A stretch of DNA of 64,000 nucleotides from Lentisphaeria bacterium (lineage in GTDB: Bacteria; Verrucomicrobiota; Lentisphaeria; Victivallales; Victivallaceae), in assembly GCA_017508135.1 (NCBI GenBank), contig JAFVZN010000037.1, positions 1-64,000 of the forward strand, read 5' to 3'. The notes under the pieces were generated by a model, which had not been told where the DNA came from, made no database searches, and was given only the letters and a program-made list of their open reading frames with translations. Positions 25,367 through 33,188 of this stretch are shown here, piece after piece (within the stretch, counting starts at the first letter, position 1; every line of letters begins with the position of its first letter). Both the position numbers and the translations under genes were made by a program.

Positions 25367-26341
25367 TCACTTGATATCAAGCTCTCTCCGCACCGGAACC
25401 TTGCATTTGTCCTGAGTTACAACGTCATCAGGCACGATGCCGTCCAGAAGAATGTTCGCTGTTTCCGGTCCGTTTTTGGTCATTGTTATCCAGACGATGT
25501 GATCCATTTCGCCGTATTCCGGTCCCCGTGGTGACGGGATGGCAGTTTTGCCCACTTCCGGAACCACGCCGCCGCAGGTGGCGACCACATAATAGTTTCT
25601 GCCGTAGCGGCGGAAACGGGTGTAACGGTGCCAGTCACCGGAGAACACCGTGTAGTTGCGCTTGCGCAGCTCCTGTTCGATGGCACTGAAACTTTTGTGG
25701 TGGAACTTCGGATGGTGCATAAAGACAAAAGTCCAGCGCACATCCGGATGCTTTTTCAAGGTTTCCAGAGCCCACTTCTGCTGTGCCGCCGAAAACGGTT
25801 CCGGAGAAAATGAGGTGTCGCCATCCTCCTTGCTGTTCATCACCATGAACAGCACGTTGCGGTAGACGAAACTGTAATAGGTCTGTTCTCCGAAATTCTT
25901 TATCCAGGCATTCCGGGAGATGGTGAAACGTTTGGTGTTGTTTTTGGTGTTGCGGTTGATATCGTGGTTGCCGACACAGTAGAAGAACGGCATTTTAAGC
26001 GATTCTGTCATTTTCCGCACACTTTTCCATTGGGCTTCGATGGGGGCTGAGGTCGTCGCTTTGAGCGGACTGCCTTCGACCAGGTCGCCGATGCTGACTG
26101 CGAAAGCCGGACGGAGCATATTGATCTTTTTCATCGCCCCTTCAAAAACCCCTTTGCGCGGTCTGCCGGTACGGTCGGGGATCACGGCAAAAGAGAATTC
26201 TCCGTCCTTTTCCGACAGATCAGGGAAGTTTTCGTTGGTCCACGGTTTCACGGTTCCGGTGATATCGTGTGAGAACTCCGGATGTTTCCCGAAAGTTGCT
26301 CCTGCCGCCAGCAGGAAAGCCAGCAATATGAGTTTTTTCAT
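25367..26341 (-). CDS. secreted metallophosphoesterase
   Basis: A 324-residue calcineurin-like phosphoesterase with a signal peptide (about 1-18, MKKLILLAFLLAAGATFG). Metal-site blocks appear in order: FAVIPDRTG (about 53-61; the usual DxH is DRT), SIGDLVEG (about 84), GNHDIN (about 123), FMHHPKFH (about 210) and FSGDWHRYTRF (about 237, GDxH). The missing first His suggests an altered metal site. The substrate is unknown; secreted relatives act on nucleotides or sugar phosphates. AGGAG lies 9 bp before the ATG. It has its own promoter and is divergent from the tiny lipoprotein gene. Confidence 0.85.
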   Translation of the reverse strand: MKKLILLAFLLAAGATFGKHPEFSHDITGTVKPWTNENFPDLSEKDGEFSFAVIPDRTGRPRKGVFEGAMKKINMLRPAFAVSIGDLVEGSPLKATTSAPIEAQWKSVRKMTESLKMPFFYCVGNHDINRNTKNNTKRFTISRNAWIKNFGEQTYYSFVYRNVLFMVMNSKEDGDTSFSPEPFSAAQQKWALETLKKHPDVRWTFVFMHHPKFHHKSFSAIEQELRKRNYTVFSGDWHRYTRFRRYGRNYYVVATCGGVVPEVGKTAIPSPRGPEYGEMDHIVWITMTKNGPETANILLDGIVPDDVVTQDKCKVPVRRELDIK

Positions 26342-26378
26342 TTCATTGTTCTCCTTTTTTTTGAAAAACTATTTATAT

Positions 26379-26407
26379 ACAATAGCACTTTTTTCCGGTA
26401 TTTTCAA
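26379..26407 (-). promoter_or_regulatory. promoter of the metallophosphoesterase gene
   Basis: On the minus strand: TTGAAA (26407-26402), 17-bp spacer, TATTGT (26384-26379), about 38 bp before the start codon. Confidence 0.5.
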
Positions 26408-26463
26408 CCCGGTTTCCGGGAATCGGCTCCGGGAAAAAACGTCAAAAAATTTTTTTTCATCGC

Positions 26464-26492
26464 TTGATTTTTGCGGTATGCGATGTTATCTT
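26464..26492 (+). promoter_or_regulatory. promoter of the tiny lipoprotein gene
   Basis: TTGATT (26464-26469), 17-bp spacer, TATCTT (26487-26492), about 70 bp upstream of the start. Confidence 0.5.
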
Positions 26493-26563
26493 GGCGGAAT
26501 ATCGGGACTGTAAAAGACAGTCTTTCCATCTGGTAAAAAAAGAAAAAATTCCCGGAGTAAATT

Positions 26564-26746
26564 ATGAAAAAAGTTCTTATCCTCGCTGTTGCTGTTATCG
26601 CAGCTGTAGCTTTCACCGGTTGCGGTTCTCTCCGTACCCCGTCCAGCGGCAAACGTGCCAAAAAAGTTTACTACAACACCTTCTTCGGTATCTCCATCGA
26701 AAGTGCTGTCTACGGCGACGGTCTGGTCCTTCACCCGATCGACTGA
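26564..26746 (+). CDS. 60-residue lipoprotein
   Basis: A very short lipoprotein: signal MKKVLILAVAVIAAVAFTGC with lipobox FTGC (Cys at residue 20), then 40 residues that are basic at first (SSGKRAKKVYYNTFFG) and end LVLHPID. A CCGGAG ribosome binding site lies about 9 bp before the ATG. It has a promoter and a following hairpin, so it appears to be a single-gene unit. No family is recognised; size and layout resemble small outer-membrane lipoproteins. Confidence 0.75.
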   Translation: MKKVLILAVAVIAAVAFTGCGSLRTPSSGKRAKKVYYNTFFGISIESAVYGDGLVLHPID

Positions 26747-26769
26747 TTCCGGAATGCCGGACAGCAGAT

Positions 26770-26785
26770 ACTGCCGCGCGGCAGT
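26770..26785 (+). terminator. hairpin after the tiny lipoprotein gene
   Basis: ACTGCC, GCGC, GGCAGT forms a perfect 6-bp stem 23 bp after the stop, followed by TTTCTG. The short T-run makes it a weak terminator candidate. Confidence 0.5.
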
Positions 26786-26832
26786 TTCTGATGGAGAAGC
26801 CCCCGTGTGTTTTTTTGGGGAAAAATCGGTAA

Positions 26833-27169
26833 TGTCCTGAATTTTGTGAAACTTCGACATCCAGATTTATGACAACTTTTATCGCCTTTGATAAAAAATA
26901 TCATTTGTTACGTGTTTTGTCAATACGGCAAAAAAGAAAGCTCTGCTGCAAGCGGCGGATGCAGTGTGCGGCGAGGCGGCTCTCCCGCCGCCGCAGGGAG
27001 ATTTTTTGAAGAATTAAACAACTACCACACTCAAGGCATGAGCAAGGCGAAAGGTGCGCGGAATGCCGCAGAGCGAGGTCTCCGGAAAATCGACTGCAAC
27101 CGTCGAGTGCGAAGCACGAGCGGCGAGGCGGCTCTCCCGCCGCCGCAGGTTTGATTTTTATATGGGACA
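26833..27169. repeat. dispersed non-coding repeat, copy B (337 bp, inverted relative to copy A)
   Basis: The left end TGTCCTGAATTTTGTGAAAC matches the right end of copy A. The right end, read inward on the other strand (TGTCCCATATAAAAATCAAA), matches the left end of copy D. The body repeats copy A in reverse: the CTCAAGGCATGAGCAAGGCG block, the AGCGAGGTCTCCGGAAAATC block and the CCGCCGCAGG blocks. It carries an outward minus-strand promoter-like pair TTGACA (26923-26918), 17 bp, TATTTT (26900-26895). It fills most of the 546-bp gap 26747-27292, which has no gene. Confidence 0.75.
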
Positions 27170-27215
27170 GCTGTGAAAAACGTAAAAAGTCAGGCGCAGA
27201 GTGATGCAGTTTCAC

Positions 27216-27244
27216 TTGACACCCGGCGTTTGCGATGTTATATT
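27216..27244 (+). promoter_or_regulatory. promoter of the 2-oxoacid:ferredoxin oxidoreductase operon
   Basis: TTGACA (27216-27221), 17-bp spacer, TATATT (27239-27244), about 50 bp before the ferredoxin start. Confidence 0.75.
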
Positions 27245-27292
27245 ATAAAGCTCTGTAAATTTGCCTTAATCAAAACAAGGAGATATAGAAAA

Positions 27293-27517
27293 ATGGCGGT
27301 AAAAAAATTCAGAATCCGGATCACCGCTGATGAGTGCAAAGGCTGCGGCCGCTGCCTCACGGTGTGTCCGAAAAAGTTGATTTCCCGCGGACGTGAGTTG
27401 AACATTCAGGGATACTACGCTGCTGTTGTGGAAAATCCCGAAGGCTGTATCGGTTGCGGTTCCTGCTTCTATCAGTGTCCCGAACCCGGTGCTATCACCA
27501 TCTTTGAGGAGGAATAA
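27293..27517 (+). CDS. 4Fe-4S ferredoxin subunit of 2-oxoacid:ferredoxin oxidoreductase
   Basis: A 74-residue delta-type subunit with two cluster motifs, CKGCGRCLTVCP (about 15-26) and CIGCGSCFYQCP (about 52-63), the second followed by EPGAI. It passes electrons from the catalytic subunits to ferredoxin. The start at 27293 follows AAGGAG; the longer frame runs back across the promoter. It is 3 bp upstream of the alpha subunit gene. Confidence 0.92.
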   Translation: MAVKKFRIRITADECKGCGRCLTVCPKKLISRGRELNIQGYYAAVVENPEGCIGCGSCFYQCPEPGAITIFEEE

Positions 27518-27520
27518 ATC

Positions 27521-28576
27521 ATGGCTTATCAGAAACGTATGCTGCTCAAAGGCAACGAAGCGGCTGTTTACGGTGCTTTGCTCGCCGGATGCGACTGCTA
27601 TTTCGGTTATCCCATCACCCCGGCAAGCGAGATCGCCCAGAGTGCCGCTCTGCTTTTCCCCAAACTCAACCGCACTTTCGTGCAGGCTGAATCCGAAATC
27701 GGCGCGATCAACATGGTCATCGGCTGTGTTGCCGCCGGTCGCCGTTCCATGACTGCCAGCAGCGGTCTCGGTATCAGCTTGAAGCAGGAAGCGATCAGCT
27801 ATCTCGCCGCTTACGAAATGCCTGCCGTTATCGTTGACGTCATGCGCGGCGGTCCCGGTCTCGGAAACATCGCTCCGGAACAGGCGGACTACTTCCAGGT
27901 CGTCAAAGGCGGCGGTCACGGCAGTTACCGCTGTCTGGTCTTTACGCCCAATTCGGTTCAGGAAATGTGCGACATGACCTTCCAGGCGTTCACCATGGCG
28001 GAAAAATACCGGATGCCTGCCTATGTCCTCACCGACGGTGTCATCGGTCAGATGATGGAATCTGTGGAACTTCCCTCTGCTGTCAAGTATGACTACGATC
28101 CGGAATGGAAGATGGGCAACATCATCAACGGCGAAGCCAACTGCATCAGCAGTATCTATATGGAACCCAACGATCTGGAAGAACTCAACAAGAAACTTCA
28201 GGCCAAATACAAGCTCATCGAGGAAGTTGAGCAGTCCGTTGAAGAATTTTCCGTTGATGATGCTGAAATAGTCATGGTCGCTTACGGTATCAGTTCCCGT
28301 GTCGCTCAGGGCGCGCTGGAACAGCTCCGGGCAGAAGGCATCAAGGTCGGTCTCATCCGTCCGAAGATGGTCTTCCCGTTCCCCAAAAACAGCTTGAATA
28401 ACGCGGTGAAACGCGGTGTCAAAAAGTTCCTCTGCGTGGAACTTTCCGCCGGTCAGCTGATCGAAGATGTCCGTCTTGCCATCGAATGTCAGCGTCCCGT
28501 TGAACTTTGCAACCGCATGGGCGGCAATTTGCTCACTTGTGACGATGTCTGCGCCGCCGTCAGAAAAATGATTTAA
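27521..28576 (+). CDS. 2-oxoacid:ferredoxin oxidoreductase alpha subunit (VorB/KorA type)
   Basis: A 351-residue subunit holding the pyrimidine-binding half of the thiamine diphosphate site: FGYPITPASEIAQ (about 29-41), the conserved Glu region FVQAESEIGAINMVIG (about 53-68), then SSGLGISLKQEAISYLAAYE and RGGPGLGN. The C-terminal domain (about 250-350) is the transketolase C-type fold (VAYGISSRVAQGALEQLR, IRPKMVFPFP). It couples oxidative decarboxylation of a 2-oxoacid to ferredoxin reduction, forming an acyl-CoA. Sequence alone does not settle 2-oxoglutarate versus branched-chain or pyruvate-type substrate; VorB/KorA annotation is typical for this form. Confidence 0.9.
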   Translation: MAYQKRMLLKGNEAAVYGALLAGCDCYFGYPITPASEIAQSAALLFPKLNRTFVQAESEIGAINMVIGCVAAGRRSMTASSGLGISLKQEAISYLAAYEMPAVIVDVMRGGPGLGNIAPEQADYFQVVKGGGHGSYRCLVFTPNSVQEMCDMTFQAFTMAEKYRMPAYVLTDGVIGQMMESVELPSAVKYDYDPEWKMGNIINGEANCISSIYMEPNDLEELNKKLQAKYKLIEEVEQSVEEFSVDDAEIVMVAYGISSRVAQGALEQLRAEGIKVGLIRPKMVFPFPKNSLNNAVKRGVKKFLCVELSAGQLIEDVRLAIECQRPVELCNRMGGNLLTCDDVCAAVRKMI

Positions 28577-28588
28577 GGAGATGTGAAA

Positions 28589-30061
28589 ATGAGCGAAAAA
28601 GTCAAATTCGGTCGTTCTCCGGTCTTTTTTGAGACCTTCAACCGCCGTCCCGGTCCGATCAAAAAGAATATGCACTACTGCCCCGGTTGCGGTCATGGTA
28701 TCCTGCATAAGCTGATCGCTGAAGCGGTGGACCATTTCGGTATCCAGAAAAACACCAAATTCATCTCCCCCGTCGGATGTGCGGTGTTCGCTTACTACTA
28801 CTTCAACTTCGGCAACATCTCCGTGCCTCACGGCCGTGCGCCCGCAGTTGCCACCGGTGTTGCCCGTGCCAATCCGGAAGATTACGTCATCAGTTATCAG
28901 GGTGACGGTGACCTTGCGGCGATCGGTTTCAACGAATTTCTGCAGGCTGCCAACCGCGGCGAAAACATCACCGTTTTCTTCGTCAACAACTCCAACTACG
29001 GTATGACCGGCGGTCAGATGGCTCCCACCACTCTGCCGGGACAGAAGACCACCACCAGCCCCTACGGACGTAATCCGCTGACCGAAGGTTATCCGACCCC
29101 GGTGTGCGAAATCGTCAACGCTCTCACGGCTCCGGTGTACATCGAGCGCGTGGCTTTGACCACTCCCGCCCGGGTCGCCGCCGCCAAGCGCGCGGTTTAC
29201 AAAGGCATCCAGAACCTCAAGGAGCGCAAAGGTTTCTCTCTTATCGAAGTTGTTTCTCCCTGTCCGGTCAACCTCAAAATGTCTGCCGAACAGGTCAATG
29301 AGTTTATCGAAAAGCAGATGATGAACTACTTCCCGCTCGGCGTGATCCGGGACAAGACTGCGGAAACTGAAGGTCGTCCGCTTCCGGCTCCCGTCGTCCG
29401 CGAAAGTGCCGATGTGGAAAAGATCCTGCTCACCGAAAAACGTTCCGACAGTGTTGCCGCTGATTTCCGGAACACTTCCAGTATGTTCGACAAAGAACTG
29501 CGTGTCAAGATCGGCGGTTTCGGCGGTCAGGGTATCCTTTCGCTCGGCGTGATGCTTGCCAACATGGGTATGCTCCGCAACTTCAACGTCAGCTGGATGC
29601 CCTCCTACGGTCCGGAACAGCGCGGCGGTTCCGCCTGCTGCTCAGTGATCGTCAGCCGCAAGATGATCCCCTCTCCCATTCTGGAAAGCGGTATCGATCT
29701 GATGATCGCCACCACCCAGACTGCGTTGGAGAAATACCTCCCCGGCTTGAAGGAAGATGGTATTCTGATCTACGACAGTTCTGCGGTCAAACTTCCGGAG
29801 CTTCCTGCTGCGATGCGGACTTACGGTGTTGATGCCATCGAAATCGCCGCTACCAAGCTCGGCAGTTCCAAGTGCGCCAACAGCGTGCTGATGGGTGTGC
29901 TGGCTGCGGTGCTCGCCGCCAACGGTCTCAATGAAGCCGATCAGGCGGACTTTGACCGTGCTTTCGCTGAAGCTGTCGAAGAGAAATTCGGCAAGAAACC
30001 CGGTGCGGTCGAGATGAACGTCAAGGCCTATGAAGCCGGTAAAGCTGCTTCGTTGAAGTAA
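28589..30061 (+). CDS. fused beta-gamma subunit of 2-oxoacid:ferredoxin oxidoreductase
   Basis: A 490-residue fusion. Residues about 15-270 are the beta subunit that binds thiamine diphosphate (HYCPGCGHGILHKLI, SYQGDGDLAAIGFNEFLQAA, NNSNYGMTGGQMAPTT). After a linker (about 275-305), residues about 308-490 are the gamma subunit (KIGGFGGQGILSLGVMLA, YGPEQRGGSACCSVIVS, ANSVLMGVLAA). In many genomes these are separate genes (korB, korC). AAGGAG lies 8 bp before the ATG at 28589; a GTG at 28583 is too near it. The three-gene operon is complete for an active enzyme and ends at a clear terminator. Confidence 0.93.
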   Translation: MSEKVKFGRSPVFFETFNRRPGPIKKNMHYCPGCGHGILHKLIAEAVDHFGIQKNTKFISPVGCAVFAYYYFNFGNISVPHGRAPAVATGVARANPEDYVISYQGDGDLAAIGFNEFLQAANRGENITVFFVNNSNYGMTGGQMAPTTLPGQKTTTSPYGRNPLTEGYPTPVCEIVNALTAPVYIERVALTTPARVAAAKRAVYKGIQNLKERKGFSLIEVVSPCPVNLKMSAEQVNEFIEKQMMNYFPLGVIRDKTAETEGRPLPAPVVRESADVEKILLTEKRSDSVAADFRNTSSMFDKELRVKIGGFGGQGILSLGVMLANMGMLRNFNVSWMPSYGPEQRGGSACCSVIVSRKMIPSPILESGIDLMIATTQTALEKYLPGLKEDGILIYDSSAVKLPELPAAMRTYGVDAIEIAATKLGSSKCANSVLMGVLAAVLAANGLNEADQADFDRAFAEAVEEKFGKKPGAVEMNVKAYEAGKAASLK

Positions 30062-30447
30062 TTTCAGCAAAAGACAACTGTTGAAGGGCTGTTGCAAAAC
30101 CTTAAAAAAAGGGGAGCAACAGCCTTTTTCTATTGTTTGAGGCAATTTCAAAACTCCTCAAAATCGCTGAAGCGTCCTCGCTTCGATTTGTGAAAGGGAG
30201 CGTTTTCAGCTGTTATCATGCCGATAGCAGCTTCAAACTACCCTTTCAACTCTTTGCGATACCATCTTCATCATTTTTTGAATAACTTTTGAAATTACCT
30301 CGTTTGAGCTGAAATTGGCTCACAATTTTTTCAATTTCGCGCTTTGTTTCTGCATAGTTGCTTTGCAAATTGTTGAGAACAAAACATTCCGCTGCTCCCG
30401 GAAGGGGTGGAGTGCGGGGAGGGGGGGAACCCTCTTTTCCCGCAAAA
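30062..30447. other. 386-bp intergenic stretch with terminators and inverted repeats
   Basis: It holds the terminator at 30084-30130 and two further inverted repeats. One is AATCG(CT)GAAGCG with CGCTTCGATT (30163-30188). The other is a long imperfect one (about 30190-30249) whose centre is AGCTGTTATC, ATGCC, GATAGCAGCT. A minus-strand frame around 30246-30518 lacks a convincing start. No gene is called. Confidence 0.5.
30084..30130 (+). terminator. Rho-independent terminator of the oxidoreductase operon
   Basis: AAGGGCTGTTGC (30084-30095) pairs with GCAACAGCCTTTTTC (30116-30130): a stem of about 10 bp ending in a T-run, 23 bp after the stop codon. Confidence 0.85.
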
Positions 30448-32442
30448 TCACGCCCGGGTCGCAAATGCGTAGAACAAAGGATAATCTCCGCCGGATTTCT
30501 CCACCCGGATGTGGACATTTTCAGTTCCCGGAGCCAGTTTTACGGTGCAGTTGCCGTCATCATCGAAGCGGCAGAGCTGACGGTTTCCGTCGCAGTTGAG
30601 GAAAAACTCCTTTACCGCCGGATCGCCGTGGATGCAGAGATTTTCTGCGCGCTTGAGGTCAAATTCAAAAAAGCCGTTGGGGAAGACCCGGTTGCCCGCC
30701 CAGCGTGCCGGGTATCCGTTGTGCAGGACCGCGTGCGATGCGTGCATGTAACGGTAAATCCTGATATCATCACAGATGCCGCCGCAAATGATACCGTCCA
30801 CACAACCGGAGAGGAACTTTTTCCGTGCGGCGACTTCCCCGCAATACTCTGCCGGAAGTTCTTTGCAGATGGCGGCAAAGGGTTCCAGACAAACTTCTTC
30901 CAGAGTGCGGTTTACTTCGTTCACCCGGTGTTCCAGACCGTTGAAGACATTCCGTTTGGCAGTTTGCAGGGGGTGTCCGGCAAGTTCATCGAACTCTTTC
31001 AGAGCTGAGGCGACAGCGGCGTTGAGGTTCACCGGTTCATCATTGCCGTTTTCCGCATCTTCAAAATATGCCGCCATCGCTTTGGTAAGAGCCAATGCCG
31101 CGCGGCTGACGGTGACGGCATTCTGCCAGAGGTGGTGACGGTAATTTTCCGGACAGCCGATGGATTCGTACAGAGCCAAACCTTTTTTGGCGATGGCGAC
31201 CGCCTCCTCTTTTTCTCTGACCGCCGCAACTCTGCCGGGGGAGAGCCGGTCGGTGAGGATGGACCACACGCCTCTGCCGTTTTGCAGTGATTTCCCGGTG
31301 TGCATCAAAGAGAGAACGAATGCCGCTTTCAGATATTTCATCGCGTAATTGCCGTGGAACATCACCTGATGGTCGATGTAGTATATCCGGCTGACCAGCT
31401 CCCAGTCCAGCAGGTCAAGTCGGGACAACTTTTCCCGGAACTCCGGCGGATAATGTTTTTCCATATACTCCTGCCGGATCTGTTCTGCGGTGATATCAGC
31501 ATCTTCGATCGCGCGGCTGTAAGCGTAAAAGTTGATGTCGTAAAGGTCAAACAGCGAATGTCCCCGGCGGTCGATGCGGATGACATAACGTTCCACACCG
31601 GCGCGCTGGGCATCCCGGACGTAACGGACGATGTGATGGACCTGTTCGCAGGGAAGAAAGCCCTGTCCCATAAATTCGCCCACGCTGTCACATTCGGCGG
31701 AGAGGGTCAAGCCGGGAATGTGTTTGAGGAAAGGATTTGCAGGCAGGTACGGGTCGAAATCGTAGGGAGTGACTTTGGTTTCGATTTCAAAAGTGTGCCG
31801 GGGGGCGAGCAATGCGGCTCCGGCGATGATCTGCTGATAATCTTCGGAAATCGAACCGAAAGAACGCAGAATAAAACGTTTGTTGCGCTTTTCCAGTTCA
31901 ACAGCAAAAGATTCGGCAACAAATTCTACCACCTTTTCCGGCGGATAAATTTCCGGCATGGAGTTGTGTATAGCGGAAAAGTCCGCTTCGGTCAGAGTAA
32001 GCACGATGCCGTCCAGTCCCGGGCAGGCGGAAAAAGCCCGGTCGACTTTGTAGGCGATAAGCTCCCGGAAACGGTTGCCCAGCAGATCAAATTCGCCGTT
32101 GGCATCGAGCAGATCGGGCATATCTTCCAGTAAGCCGGGCGGGATCATCACTTCGCGGTGGAAGTAGTAGACCGCTTTGCCTGCCGCGTGGGCGAGAGAG
32201 GTGATCTCATTCATCCGGCGTTGATTTTCTGCGACTTCCGCCTGATCCCAGCTCTTTGCCGCCGCCGGAAATTCGGTGTAGTTTATCAAACCGTCCAAAC
32301 CGCCGTAAGGGGTGTGGCACTGACCGCAGATCTCCAGACTGTCGACCCGGTAATTTTCAGCTTCTTTGAGTAAGCGGGCGACATAAGCGGGGTCAAGCGG
32401 GGTGGGATGAAGGATGCTCCAGGTGATTTCCGGGCGTGACAT
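30448..32442 (-). CDS. uncharacterised cytoplasmic TIM-barrel-like protein, glycan-related
   Basis: A 664-residue protein without a signal peptide. The first half has features of a glycoside-hydrolase-like TIM barrel (WSILHPTPLDPAYVARLLKE near the start; GLDGIVLTLTEADFSA at about 165 with a possible catalytic Glu; RHTFEIETKVTPYDFDPY). The pattern faintly recalls GH67/GH115-type glucuronidases. The middle is helical, and the C-terminal 110 residues look like a small beta domain (GTENVHIRVEKSGGDYPLFYAF). The start at 32442 is set by AGAGGAG 8 bp upstream. It has its own promoter and no operon partners. No family can be named with confidence. Confidence 0.6.
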   Translation of the reverse strand: MSRPEITWSILHPTPLDPAYVARLLKEAENYRVDSLEICGQCHTPYGGLDGLINYTEFPAAAKSWDQAEVAENQRRMNEITSLAHAAGKAVYYFHREVMIPPGLLEDMPDLLDANGEFDLLGNRFRELIAYKVDRAFSACPGLDGIVLTLTEADFSAIHNSMPEIYPPEKVVEFVAESFAVELEKRNKRFILRSFGSISEDYQQIIAGAALLAPRHTFEIETKVTPYDFDPYLPANPFLKHIPGLTLSAECDSVGEFMGQGFLPCEQVHHIVRYVRDAQRAGVERYVIRIDRRGHSLFDLYDINFYAYSRAIEDADITAEQIRQEYMEKHYPPEFREKLSRLDLLDWELVSRIYYIDHQVMFHGNYAMKYLKAAFVLSLMHTGKSLQNGRGVWSILTDRLSPGRVAAVREKEEAVAIAKKGLALYESIGCPENYRHHLWQNAVTVSRAALALTKAMAAYFEDAENGNDEPVNLNAAVASALKEFDELAGHPLQTAKRNVFNGLEHRVNEVNRTLEEVCLEPFAAICKELPAEYCGEVAARKKFLSGCVDGIICGGICDDIRIYRYMHASHAVLHNGYPARWAGNRVFPNGFFEFDLKRAENLCIHGDPAVKEFFLNCDGNRQLCRFDDDGNCTVKLAPGTENVHIRVEKSGGDYPLFYAFATRA

Positions 32443-32508
32443 GACAGTTTCTCCTCTGGAATTGGGTTTTCTGGTATTATATTTTCTAAAAATCACTTTT
32501 CGCCGTAT

Positions 32509-32537
32509 AATATATTCTCTGCAACCGGAAAAATCAA
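32509..32537 (-). promoter_or_regulatory. promoter of the TIM-barrel-like gene
   Basis: On the minus strand: TTGATT (32537-32532), 17-bp spacer, TATATT (32514-32509), about 67 bp before the start. Confidence 0.6.
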
Positions 32538-32581
32538 CTGTTCCCCCGGGGCGATCCGGAAAAATATAAGCATGGAAAAGT

Positions 32582-32610
32582 TTGCAAAAGCGGGATTGAG
32601 GTGCTATATT
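32582..32610 (+). promoter_or_regulatory. promoter of the transhydrogenase-like operon
   Basis: TTGCAA (32582-32587), 17-bp spacer, TATATT (32605-32610), followed by a leader of about 120 nt. The leader contains an imperfect GC-rich dyad near 32672-32710 (CACTGCGGCAG ... CTCCGCTGTG). Confidence 0.65.
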
Positions 32611-32735
32611 AGATGTGTGTATTTATAGTTTGGGAACATCTTTGCCAAAGTTGTTTCCCGTGGTCATAAAATCAGGCACTGCGGCAGACGGTTCACGCTG
32701 CTCCGCTGTGCCGCAACAGCAGGTTATTTGAGTTT

Positions 32736-33188
32736 ATGCAGGAAGAGTTCTCATTTCTCAGCAAAATCGGACAGGAACCGGGAAATCTTATCAAAGGACT
32801 TCAGGCGATCCAGGCCGCATACGGTTATGTTTCCGATGATGCCATCCGTGCCGCCGCCGAATATTTCGGCCGCCCGGAAGCTGATGTCGAGGGCGTTATC
32901 AGCTTTTACGCCCAGTTCAAGCGGGTCAAACCCGGCAAATTCAAGATCGCCGTCTGCGACGGTACTGCGTGTCACCTCAAAGGTGCGCCGCTTATCCACA
33001 CCTGGATAAATCAGGAGCTGGGCATAAATCCGGGCGAAACGAGCGAAGACGGACTCTTTTCGCTGGAAACTGTTGCCTGCCTCGGCTGCTGCAGCCTTGC
33101 TCCGGTGATGAGTGTCAACGGCAAGGTCCATGCCAAACTTGACCGCCGTACCATGATGAAAATTCTGAAGGAGTATGCTGCAAAATGA
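32736..33188 (+). CDS. NuoE-like [2Fe-2S] subunit
   Basis: A 150-residue thioredoxin-fold subunit like NuoE/HndA. An N-terminal helical part (GNLIKGLQAIQAAYGYVSDDAI) precedes VISFYAQFKRVKPGK. The cluster ligands are CDGTACH (C-x4-C) and CLGCC (C-x3-C). It passes electrons next to the FMN subunit. The ribosome binding site is weak. The stop overlaps the next start (ATGA). With the following two genes it matches the set NuoE + NuoF + GltD-like, as in the Sporomusa-type transhydrogenase. Confidence 0.9.
   Translation: MQEEFSFLSKIGQEPGNLIKGLQAIQAAYGYVSDDAIRAAAEYFGRPEADVEGVISFYAQFKRVKPGKFKIAVCDGTACHLKGAPLIHTWINQELGINPGETSEDGLFSLETVACLGCCSLAPVMSVNGKVHAKLDRRTMMKILKEYAAK

Noticed and set aside
27266-28831. 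521-codon antisense frame over the oxidoreductase alpha subunit
   Set aside because: His/Asp/Phe-rich shadow of a well-supported gene.
30084-30130. Possible insertion-sequence end (GGCTGTTGCAAAA resembles some IS termini)
   Set aside because: The inverted copies are only about 20 bp apart with a T-run after the stem, directly after an operon, so a terminator explains it.
30246-30518. 90-codon minus-strand frame after the TIM-barrel-like gene
   Set aside because: The second half looks protein-like (YAETKREIEKIVSQF), but the first half is antisense-type sequence overlapping the 30448 gene end, and no start or ribosome binding site fits.
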